A stretch of DNA of 64,000 nt from Gammaproteobacteria bacterium. Lineage in GTDB: Bacteria; Pseudomonadota; Gammaproteobacteria; Pseudomonadales; Porticoccaceae. Below, piece by piece: positions 44,905 to 52,214 of the stretch. How positions within the stretch are numbered: position 1 is the first letter of the stretch; every line of letters begins with the position of its first letter. Position numbers and translations under genes: made by a program. The DNA lies in contig JADJET010000008.1 of the NCBI GenBank assembly GCA_016708925.1, positions 1-64,000 on the forward strand, in the 5' to 3' direction. The notes below the pieces were generated by a model. The model saw nothing but the letters and a program-made list of their open reading frames with translations, was not told the origin of the DNA and did no database searches.

Positions 44905-45046
44905 GTTAGCCGCTTGTTGAAAAACGTTGTGAGGTGGCCAGCTGCGAGGCGTGCAGCGACCGAGACATGTCAAGTCGATAGGCGAGGGAGCGAGCACCGC
45001 GCAACGCAGCAGATGGCTGCCGCAGCAGTTTTTCAACAAGCTGTTA
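44905..45046. mobile_element. MITE-like element with TTGTTGAAAAAC terminal inverted repeats
   Basis: GCTTGTTGAAAAAC (44912-44925) and GTTTTTCAACAAGC (45028-45041) are perfect 14-base inverted repeats, flanked by GTTAGCC and CTGTTAG. The 100-base interior carries no gene. It follows nqrM and ends exactly on the stop codon of the minus-strand gene at 45044, so it can act as a two-way terminator. I recall closely similar elements in several gammaproteobacterial genomes. Confidence 0.75.
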
Positions 45047-45376
45047 GTTGAGCGGGGCAGGCATCGCGGTACCCTTCAACACCGTGTGCAGGACCAGATC
45101 GCGTTCAAAATAGACACGGTAGTTTTCGTAATCCCAGGACGAAATCGGAGGGCTGCCGACGGTGGGCTGTTGCGCCAGTGGTGCGCCGAAGCGCCGCTCG
45201 ACTTCGGCTTTGGTGATGCCCCGTGTGGGTACTTCCAGCACGCGCTTTTCAGCCGCCTGTTGTCCCACCGGAACCTGGATGACTTCGGCCGCGGCGGGCG
45301 CCGCAGGAACCGTCGTCGCAAGTACCGTGGCGCCAAATGAAAGGGCAGCCAGAACAACACCAGTGCATGTTTTCAT
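45044..45376 (-). CDS. Small periplasmic protein of unknown function
   Basis: 110 residues with a Sec signal peptide (MKTCTGVVLAALSFGATVLA...). The mature part, RGITKAEVERRFGAP...PPISSWDYENYRVYFERDLVLHTVL, is an OmlA/SmpA-like pattern (M/ITxxEVxxRFGxP, W-Y-x-VYFE). Such small proteins are common and uncharacterised. Its stop codon is the last part of the neighbouring MITE-like element. Confidence 0.75.
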   Translation of the reverse strand: MKTCTGVVLAALSFGATVLATTVPAAPAAAEVIQVPVGQQAAEKRVLEVPTRGITKAEVERRFGAPLAQQPTVGSPPISSWDYENYRVYFERDLVLHTVLKGTAMPAPLN

Positions 45377-45592
45377 GAGATTCCTGCCTCAGGGCGCCGA
45401 TAGGTTGTAGCGGCCCTGATTATAGCTATCCGCGGTCGTGGAAGTACAATCCGCGCGGCGCGTTGCGAGGGTTCCAAGTAACGCAATTTCACGGAGTTAC
45501 GCCAATGTTGTCATCAAATTCGGAGCTTGGTGGCGCGGGGCTTGGGATTCGCGTCACCAGCGCCCGAATGCCGTGCTCATGCTGAGGTGCCC

Positions 45593-46828
45593 GTGTTGAG
45601 CCGGGCGCGTCTCGCGCTCTTTATCGGCCTGCGCTACGCCTTCGGCAACCGGGGGCAGGGCTATCTGTCGTTCGTGTCGGTGTTTTCACTGGCGGCGATG
45701 ACGCTCGGCGTCACCATCCTGATTGTCGTGTTGTCGGTGATGAACGGATTTGACCGGGAAATCAAGACGCGCATGCTCGACGTAGTGCCCCAGGCCACGC
45801 TGTCCCGACCCGAGGGGCTCGCGGACTGGGCGGCGCTTCGCGACCAACTCGCCGTGCGCGCGGGCATGACGGTGGCGCCCTATGTGGAAGGCCAGGCTTT
45901 GGTCGGCTTTGCCCGCGGACAGGCGCCCGCGGTGGTGTATGGACTGGAGTCGGCCGCACTCACCGAACGCATCGGACCACATATGGTGGCCGGCGCCGTG
46001 CAGGCGCTCGCTCAAGGCGAATTCGGCATCGTGATCGGGCAGTTGCTGGCCCGCGAGTTGGGCGTGGTGCCGGGAGACAAATTGCTGGTCACCTTGCCGG
46101 AGTTGTCCATAACGCCCGCCGGCGCGTTTCCACGCGTGAAGCGGGTCACTCTGGTCGGCGTGTACCGCGTGGGTGGACAGCTCGATAACGGGGTGGCGTT
46201 TCTTCACCTTGCGGATGCGCAAAAGCTGTTCCGGCGCGGTGATCGCGTCGATGGTCTGCGCTTTACGCTGACCGACCCCTATCGGCTGGAAGGTGTCGAA
46301 GCCCTGCGCGAACGCTACCCGGAGTACCGGATTTCCACCTGGCAGGAGGAGGCGAGCGATCTCTTTCACGCCCTGCGCATGGAGAAAACCGTGGTCGGGT
46401 TGCTGCTCTCGGTGATCGTCGGCGTGGCCGCGTTCAATATCGTTGCCGCGCTGGTGCTGATGGTCAACGAGAAGCGCTCCGCCATCGGCGTGCTGCGGAG
46501 TTACGGTGCAACCCGCAGCACCATCGCCGCGATTTTCAATGTGCAGGGCTGCGCATTGGGTCTCACCGGCATCGCGCTGGGTGCCGTGCTGGGTGGCGCC
46601 CTGGCGCTTCAGCTTGCGGAGCTGATCGCCTGGATCGAGGATCTGTTCGGTTTCCGTATCTTCGATCCGGAACTCTATTTCATCACCCGCCTGCCGTCGC
46701 AGTTGCAGTGGTCCGATGTGGCCTGGGTGTGTGCCGGCGCCGGCGTCCTCACCCTGTTGGCTACCCTGTACCCCGCCTGGCGCGCGGGTCGTCTTGATCC
46801 CGTGGAGGCGCTGCAAGGTGCACATTGA
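45593..46828 (+). CDS. lolC: Lipoprotein-releasing ABC transporter permease LolC
   Basis: 411 residues from a GTG at 45593 with GCTGAGG just upstream (start not certain; the frame is open to 45527). It has one N-terminal helix (YLSFVSVFSLAAMTLGVTILIVVLSVMNGFDRE), a large periplasmic domain and three C-terminal helices. It works with LolD and LolE to lift lipoproteins out of the inner membrane for transfer to LolA. Confidence 0.92.
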   Translation: MLSRARLALFIGLRYAFGNRGQGYLSFVSVFSLAAMTLGVTILIVVLSVMNGFDREIKTRMLDVVPQATLSRPEGLADWAALRDQLAVRAGMTVAPYVEGQALVGFARGQAPAVVYGLESAALTERIGPHMVAGAVQALAQGEFGIVIGQLLARELGVVPGDKLLVTLPELSITPAGAFPRVKRVTLVGVYRVGGQLDNGVAFLHLADAQKLFRRGDRVDGLRFTLTDPYRLEGVEALRERYPEYRISTWQEEASDLFHALRMEKTVVGLLLSVIVGVAAFNIVAALVLMVNEKRSAIGVLRSYGATRSTIAAIFNVQGCALGLTGIALGAVLGGALALQLAELIAWIEDLFGFRIFDPELYFITRLPSQLQWSDVAWVCAGAGVLTLLATLYPAWRAGRLDPVEALQGAH

Positions 46829-47593
46829 AAATCAGTCAGTTGCGGTGCTTTGTTGTAGTGGAGTCGGAAAAAATTACTGGCAGGGCGCGCAGCAGGTACA
46901 GGTGTTGCGCGAGCTGGCGCTGGAGATAAGGGCCGGCGAAATGATCGGCATCATGGGCGCTTCCGGGTCCGGCAAGTCGACGCTGCTCAACCTGCTGGGC
47001 GGCCTGGATCGTCCCGATACCGGCCGCATCGAACTGCTCGGCCGCGATCTGGCGGCACTGTCGGATCGGGAGCTGGCCCTGGCGCGCAATCGCCATCTCG
47101 GCTTTGTGTACCAGTTTCACCACCTGCTGGGCGAGTTCAGCGCGATCGAAAATGCCGCCATGCCGTTGCTGATCGCCGGGCTGGGGCGACGGGAAGCCTT
47201 CCGGCGCGCAACCGCGCTGCTCGCGGCGGTCGGTCTGGCTGGACGGCTCCAGCACCGGCCCGCCCAGTTGTCCGGCGGCGAGCGGCAGCGCGTGGCGGTG
47301 GCGCGCGCGCTCGCCAATCGGCCCGACTGCGTGTTCATGGACGAGCCCACCGGCAATCTCGATCGCGGCAGCGCCGATCAGGTAGTGGCGCTGTTGCTGG
47401 ATCTCAACCGCGAGCTCGGGATCAGTTTCGTCGTGGTCTCCCACGACGAGCGCGTGGCGGGGCGGATGCAGCGGGTGCTGATGCCGGAGGACGGCCGTCT
47501 GCCGAAACGTCCCTCAGCGATGCCAGTCGTCATGATCCCGGCCGCCCTGATCCCGGCCGACATGATTCCAGCCGACAAGGAACCGGCGGCTGA
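46818..47593 (+). CDS. lolD: Lipoprotein-releasing ABC ATPase LolD, with a likely one-base deletion near its 3' end
   Basis: From a GTG at 46818 overlapping lolC by 11 bases. Walker A (GASGSGKST), the LolD loop (LGFVYQFHHLL), signature (LSGGERQRV) and Walker B (CVFMDEPTGNLD) are intact. As given, no stop follows the end of the domain (VLMPEDGRL, about 47500) and the frame runs on antiparallel in codon phase through lolE to 48527. A one-base addition near 47500 brings the frame to a TGA at 47591-47593 that overlaps the lolE ATG (TGATG), the tidy coupling seen at nqrD/nqrE. The tail then codes three 15-base repeats. Confidence 0.9.
47532..47591 (+). repeat. 15-base tandem repeat at the end of lolD
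   Basis: ATGATCCCGGCCGCC, CTGATCCCGGCCGAC and ATGATTCCAGCCGAC follow one another, with a decayed fourth copy (AAGGAACCGGCGGCT). In the uncorrected lolD frame they code MIPAA, LIPAD and MIPAD; in the restored frame HDPGR/PDPGR/HDSSR-like repeats. Confidence 0.8.
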
Positions 47594-48801
47594 TGGCCAG
47601 CTACCCGTTGTTGATTGGCTGGCGGTTTTTCCGTGCCGGCAGCGGCAATCGCCTGGTGTCGTTCGTCTCCCTGCTCGCGGTGGCGGGTCTGGTGCTAGGC
47701 GTGGCGCTGATGATAGTGGTGCTCGCGGTCATGAACGGTTTCGATCGCGAGATGCGTACCCGGATCCTCGGTCTGGTGCCCCATGTGCAGTTGTCGCGCG
47801 ACGGCGGCATCGCCGACTGGCGGACGCTGGCGCCCCGGCTGCTGGAAGACCCCGCCATCCTCGGTGCCACGCCTTTTGTGCGCCTCGGCGGCATGGTCAA
47901 TTTTCACGGTCGGGTGGTCCCGGTGGAACTGCTCGGCGCCAGCGCCACTGCCGACAGCCGTTACGCGGCGCTCGGTCCACTGACGCAGGAAGACGGTCTG
48001 CTGCTCTCGCGCCGGATCGCGGAGCGCCTGGGTGCGAAAGAGGGCGACGCGCTGACGCTGTTCGTGGCGGGAAGCGACAGCGGCGGTCGCGGCGTCATGC
48101 CGGTGGCTCGGGCGTTTCGGGTGACCGGTATCTTCGCCACCCACACCACGCTCGACAATGCCCTGGTGGTAACCCGGCTGGAAACCGCTGCTGCGCTTGC
48201 AGGTCTGGAGGGGCGCGTGCAGGGCTTGCAACTGGAGCTGGTCGATCCCTTCGCGGCGCGGGCGATGGCGCACCGGTTACTGGAAAAGTTGCCGGCGGGC
48301 CATCGCTTCACCGACTGGCTGCAAACCCACGGCAATCTCTATCAGGCGATCAACATGTCGCGCAGTCTGGTGGGCATGCTGGTATTTGCCGTGATCGCGG
48401 TCGCCGTTTTCAACGTGGTCGCGCTCCTGGTGATGACGGTTGTGGAAAAACGTCCAGCCATCGCGATCCTGAAAACCCAGGGCGCAACGCGGGGCGGAAT
48501 CATCGGCGTGTTTATCACCCAGGGTAGTCTGATTGGCCTGCTCGGCGTCGGACTCGGCGTGCTGCTGGGTTGCCTCGGTGCCCTGGTGCTGGGCGATGCC
48601 GTGAACTGGCTGGAAAACCTGCTGGATTTCCGCTTCCTGAATGTCGCCGTTTACCCCATCGATTACATCCCGACGGATTTGCGGGCGGGCGACGTCCTGG
48701 CGGTGGGGCTGGTTGCCCTCGGCCTTAATTTTCTGGCGGCGTTGTATCCGGCGTGGCGCGCGGCAGCGGTGCCTCCGGCCCAGGTGCTGCGTTACGAGTA
48801 G
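47593..48801 (+). CDS. lolE: Lipoprotein-releasing ABC transporter permease LolE
   Basis: 402 residues; same plan as LolC: LVSFVSLLAVAGLVLGVALMIVVLAVMNGFDREMR at the N-terminus, a periplasmic domain, and C-terminal helices (MLVFAVIAVAVFNVVALLVMTVVEKRPAIAILKTQGATR). Its 3' end overlaps the convergent DUF2062 gene by 77 bases. Confidence 0.93.
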   Translation: MASYPLLIGWRFFRAGSGNRLVSFVSLLAVAGLVLGVALMIVVLAVMNGFDREMRTRILGLVPHVQLSRDGGIADWRTLAPRLLEDPAILGATPFVRLGGMVNFHGRVVPVELLGASATADSRYAALGPLTQEDGLLLSRRIAERLGAKEGDALTLFVAGSDSGGRGVMPVARAFRVTGIFATHTTLDNALVVTRLETAAALAGLEGRVQGLQLELVDPFAARAMAHRLLEKLPAGHRFTDWLQTHGNLYQAINMSRSLVGMLVFAVIAVAVFNVVALLVMTVVEKRPAIAILKTQGATRGGIIGVFITQGSLIGLLGVGLGVLLGCLGALVLGDAVNWLENLLDFRFLNVAVYPIDYIPTDLRAGDVLAVGLVALGLNFLAALYPAWRAAAVPPAQVLRYE

Positions 48802-49318
48802 GGTCGCTGCGTGCCGTTTTGCGCTGCTCCCAGCGGCGCACCGCTTGCCAGCGCCACAGACCCCGGATGGTGGCGTAGCCCAGCAGACCGGTCGCGGCGC
48901 CGATCAGCAGACTGCCGGTGAGCAAGGGTGGGAGCAAGTGCGCGCCCTGAGTGCTCAGCCATTCCCAGCTGAATTGCGGGTTGAAGGCGGTCTCCGGTTT
49001 GCCCAGCACCAGTGTGCCGACCTGATAGCAGAGCAGGGCCAGGGGGGGGACGGTCACCGGATTGCTGATGAATACCAGGGCCATGGTGATGGGCAGATTG
49101 CAACGCAACGCCAGCGCGAACAGCGCGGCGATGAGCAACTGTCCCGGCACGGGAATGAATGCCGTGAACAGTCCGAAACCGAATGCCATGGAAACCGAAC
49201 GTCGGTTGAGGTGAAAGAGGTCGGAGTCCTTGAGACCGAGCCCGATCCAGCGTAAGCGGTTGTCGTTCAGTACCGAGTGGATATCGGGCAGCTTGCGTTT
49301 GAGGAAGCGTCGCGGCAC
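48725..49318 (-). CDS. DUF2062 membrane protein
   Basis: 197 residues from a GTG at 49318 (VPRRFLKRKLPDIHSV), which fits the family start and has AGGA eight bases upstream; an ATG at 49345 is also possible. Two pairs of membrane segments (AFGFGLFTAFIPVPGQLLIAALFALAL, ALVFISNPVTVPPLALLCYQVG) are typical of DUF2062. The function is unknown. The Pro-rich C-terminus overlaps lolE. Confidence 0.85.
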   Translation of the reverse strand: MPRRFLKRKLPDIHSVLNDNRLRWIGLGLKDSDLFHLNRRSVSMAFGFGLFTAFIPVPGQLLIAALFALALRCNLPITMALVFISNPVTVPPLALLCYQVGTLVLGKPETAFNPQFSWEWLSTQGAHLLPPLLTGSLLIGAATGLLGYATIRGLWRWQAVRRWEQRKTARSDPTRNAAPGPEAPLPRATPDTTPPEN

Positions 49319-49507
49319 GGCAGCGATCCTGGGCGGGGCCGGCATTATCCCGAAGTTGACGGGGCACGGCCAGCGCGCGGCGAGCAGCTTGTGGAAAAGC
49401 CATTGGCGCCTCCTTCTTGGCCGCCGGGACGGTGCTCGCTACACTGCGCGAAACTCCTCTGGCTCACCCTGTTGCAAACACCTGATCGCTCGACCCCGGC
49501 GCCGCCC

Positions 49508-51070
49508 TTGCGGCAGCGTGGTCTGCTCCGTTCCAGTCTGATCGTAGGCGCCATGACCGGGCTGTCGCGGGTCGCGGGATTGATCCGGGACATGGTGCTG
49601 GCGCGCACCATCGGCGCCGATGGGCTCGCCGACGCTTTTTTTGTCGCCTTCAAGCTGCCTAATTTTTTGCGCCGGCTGTTCGCCGAAGGTGCCTTCAGCC
49701 AGGGATTCGTACCAGTGCTGGCGGAGTACCGGGAAAAGGGCACCCACGCGGCGGTGCAGGAACTGCTGGATCGGGTGGCGGGGACGCTGAGTGCGGCGCT
49801 GCTCGCACTCACGGTGCTGGCGACCCTGGGCGCACCTGTGCTGGCCTGGGTGTTCGCGCCCGGGTTTGCCGCCGATCCGGTCAAGTTCGCGGTTACCATC
49901 GAGCTGATCCGGATCACTTTTCCCTATCTGTTGTTCATCTCGCTGGCCGGCTTCGCGGGTGGCATTCTCAACAGCTACGACCGCTTTGCTATTCCGGCTT
50001 TCACGCCGATCTGGCTGAACCTGTGCATGATCGCGGCGGCGCTGGCGGCGACACCCTGGTTCGCCCGCCCGGTCTATGCGCTGGCCTGGGGCGTGTTTGC
50101 GGCGGGTCTGGTGCAGTTGCTGTTTCAATTGCCGTTTCTCGCGCAACTGCATCTGCTGCCGCGCCCCAAGCCGGGCTGGCACCACCCGGGCGTGCGGCGC
50201 ATTCTCAAACTCATGGTGCCGGCGCTGTTTGGGGTCTCGGTCAGCCAGATCAACCTGCTGCTCGATACCATCATCGCCTCCTTTCTGCCGGTGGGCAGCG
50301 TGTCCTGGCTGTATTACTCGGATCGTCTGGTGGAACTGCCGCTCGGCGTGTTTGCGGTGGCGGCGGCGACCGTGATCCTGCCCCATCTGGCGCGCCTGCA
50401 CAGTGGCGCCGATCCGGCCCGTTTCGCAACCACCCTGGACTGGGGGTTGCGCTTCGTCCTGTTGATTGCCGTGCCGGCCACCATTGCATTGGTGGTGCTG
50501 GCGGAGCCGCTGCTGACCGCGTTGTTCTACAACGGCGCGACGATGGGGCAGCGCGATATCGACATGGCCGCGTTCAGCCTGCGTGCATTTTCCCTGGGGC
50601 TGGTGGCGTTTATGTGCATCAAGGTGCTCGCCTCCGGTTACTTCGCGCGCCAGGACACCCGCACACCAGTGGTCATCGGCATCATCGCCATGGTTACCAA
50701 TATGGGCCTGAACCTGGTGATGGCGCTGCCGCTGCATCATTACTTTCGCCTCGGTCACGTGGGACTCGCGGGGGCTACGGCGCTCGCCGCCTGGGTGAAC
50801 GCCGGCCTGCTGCTGCGCGGCTTGCTGCGCGCCGGCGTGTATCGGCCGGGGCGCGAGTGGTTGCGTTTCGGGGCGCTGCTGGGGATCGCCAATCTGGTGA
50901 TGCTGCTGTGTCTGCTGGTGCTGCGCGATGCCTGGGGCGACTGGACGGCGCTCGCGTTCTGGCCCCGCGCGGGCGCGCTGGCGGTGACCTGTGGCGCGGG
51001 GTTCGGCGCCTATGTGGGGGCGCTGTTGGCCGGCGGCTTGCGGCTGCGCGATCTGCGCGAGGTACGCTGA
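49508..51070 (+). CDS. murJ: Lipid II flippase MurJ
   Basis: 520 residues from a TTG at 49508; a TTG at 49472 or the ATG at 49553 are alternatives, the last cutting into the first helix. LIVGAMTGLSRVAGLIRDMVLARTIGADGLADAFFVAFKLPNFLRRLFAEGAFSQGFVPV is the MurJ opening (quoted as overview), with PxxxRRLFAEGAFSxxFVPV the signature. About 14 helices follow. It flips lipid II for peptidoglycan synthesis. Confidence 0.93.
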   Translation: MRQRGLLRSSLIVGAMTGLSRVAGLIRDMVLARTIGADGLADAFFVAFKLPNFLRRLFAEGAFSQGFVPVLAEYREKGTHAAVQELLDRVAGTLSAALLALTVLATLGAPVLAWVFAPGFAADPVKFAVTIELIRITFPYLLFISLAGFAGGILNSYDRFAIPAFTPIWLNLCMIAAALAATPWFARPVYALAWGVFAAGLVQLLFQLPFLAQLHLLPRPKPGWHHPGVRRILKLMVPALFGVSVSQINLLLDTIIASFLPVGSVSWLYYSDRLVELPLGVFAVAAATVILPHLARLHSGADPARFATTLDWGLRFVLLIAVPATIALVVLAEPLLTALFYNGATMGQRDIDMAAFSLRAFSLGLVAFMCIKVLASGYFARQDTRTPVVIGIIAMVTNMGLNLVMALPLHHYFRLGHVGLAGATALAAWVNAGLLLRGLLRAGVYRPGREWLRFGALLGIANLVMLLCLLVLRDAWGDWTALAFWPRAGALAVTCGAGFGAYVGALLAGGLRLRDLREVR

Positions 51071-51206
51071 GCCGCGTTTGCGGGCGCCCCGTGCCGCGGG
51101 ATCATTCCGCCGCGTTCCCGGGCCGGTATATACTCCGCGCTCGTTTTTGTCGGCGCGGCACAGCAGGTGCGTGGTCGGAGCTGGCTCCGCGCAACCCCGG
51201 CTGAAA

Positions 51207-52214
51207 ATGCCCGCCAAACCCGTCCTCGCGAGTTGCACTGTGGCTATCAAGGCAAAGGATTTTCTGATTCGCGGACTCCACAATCTGCGCCCGGAACACC
51301 GCGGCGCGGTGGCGACCCTGGGTTCGTTCGACGGCATTCATCTGGGCCATCAGGCGATCCTGGGACAGCTCAAGGAGCGCGCGGCCTATTACCGCACCGC
51401 CTCGGTGGTGATGATGTTCGAGCCGCAGCCGCGCGAGTATTTTGCCCGCGAACAGGCGCCGGCGCGGTTGATGCGCATTCGTGAAAAGGTGGAGGCGCTC
51501 GCGGGTACGGGCGTCGATCGGGTGTTTTGCCTGCAATTCAACCGGGCGCTGCGTACGCTTTCGGCGCAGGAATTTGTCGAACGGGTACTGGTGCGCGGAC
51601 TCGGCATCAAGTGTCTGGTGGTGGGCGACGATTTTCATTTCGGGCGCGACCGCAGCGGCGACTACGAAATGCTGGTGCGCATGGGCGCGCTCCACGGTTT
51701 CGAGGTGCTCGAGACCCACAGCATCGAGATGGGCGGCGAGCGCATCAGCAGCACCCGCATCCGTCGCGAACTGGAGCTGGGCAATTTTGCCGAGGCGGCC
51801 AAACTGCTCGGCAAGCCGTTCCGGATTTCCGGGTGCGTGGTGTACGGCCAGCGCCTCGGCCGCCAGTTGGGCGTGCCCACGGCAAATCTGAACCTGCACC
51901 GTTACCGCGCGCCGTTGCAGGGCGTATTTGCGGTCGAGGTGGCGCTGGATGGCGCGCGCGTTGCCGGCGTGGCGAATGTGGGCGTGCGGCCGACCGTGGG
52001 CGACCTGATCAAACCGGTGCTCGAAGTGCATCTGCTCGACTGGAGCGGCGACATCTACGGTCGTCGCATCCAGGTCGAGTTCAAACACAAATTGCGGGAA
52101 GAAACGAAATTTTTTTCCATCGATGAATTGGTGACCCAGATTCAGGCCGACATCGCCGCCGCGCGGCGCTATTTCGCTGCATCCGACGGGTCCGAACCAG
52201 TGGCAGTGGTATGA
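51207..52214 (+). CDS. ribF: Bifunctional riboflavin kinase / FAD synthetase
   Basis: 335 residues from the ATG at 51207; a GTG at 51240 would give a more E. coli-like start. The N-terminal FAD synthetase domain has GSFDGIHLGHQ and ISSTRIRREL; the C-terminal kinase domain has GQRLGRQLGVPTANL and GVANVGVRPTVG. It makes FMN and FAD, used upstream by the Nqr complex. It overlaps ileS by four bases. Confidence 0.93.
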   Translation: MPAKPVLASCTVAIKAKDFLIRGLHNLRPEHRGAVATLGSFDGIHLGHQAILGQLKERAAYYRTASVVMMFEPQPREYFAREQAPARLMRIREKVEALAGTGVDRVFCLQFNRALRTLSAQEFVERVLVRGLGIKCLVVGDDFHFGRDRSGDYEMLVRMGALHGFEVLETHSIEMGGERISSTRIRRELELGNFAEAAKLLGKPFRISGCVVYGQRLGRQLGVPTANLNLHRYRAPLQGVFAVEVALDGARVAGVANVGVRPTVGDLIKPVLEVHLLDWSGDIYGRRIQVEFKHKLREETKFFSIDELVTQIQADIAAARRYFAASDGSEPVAVV

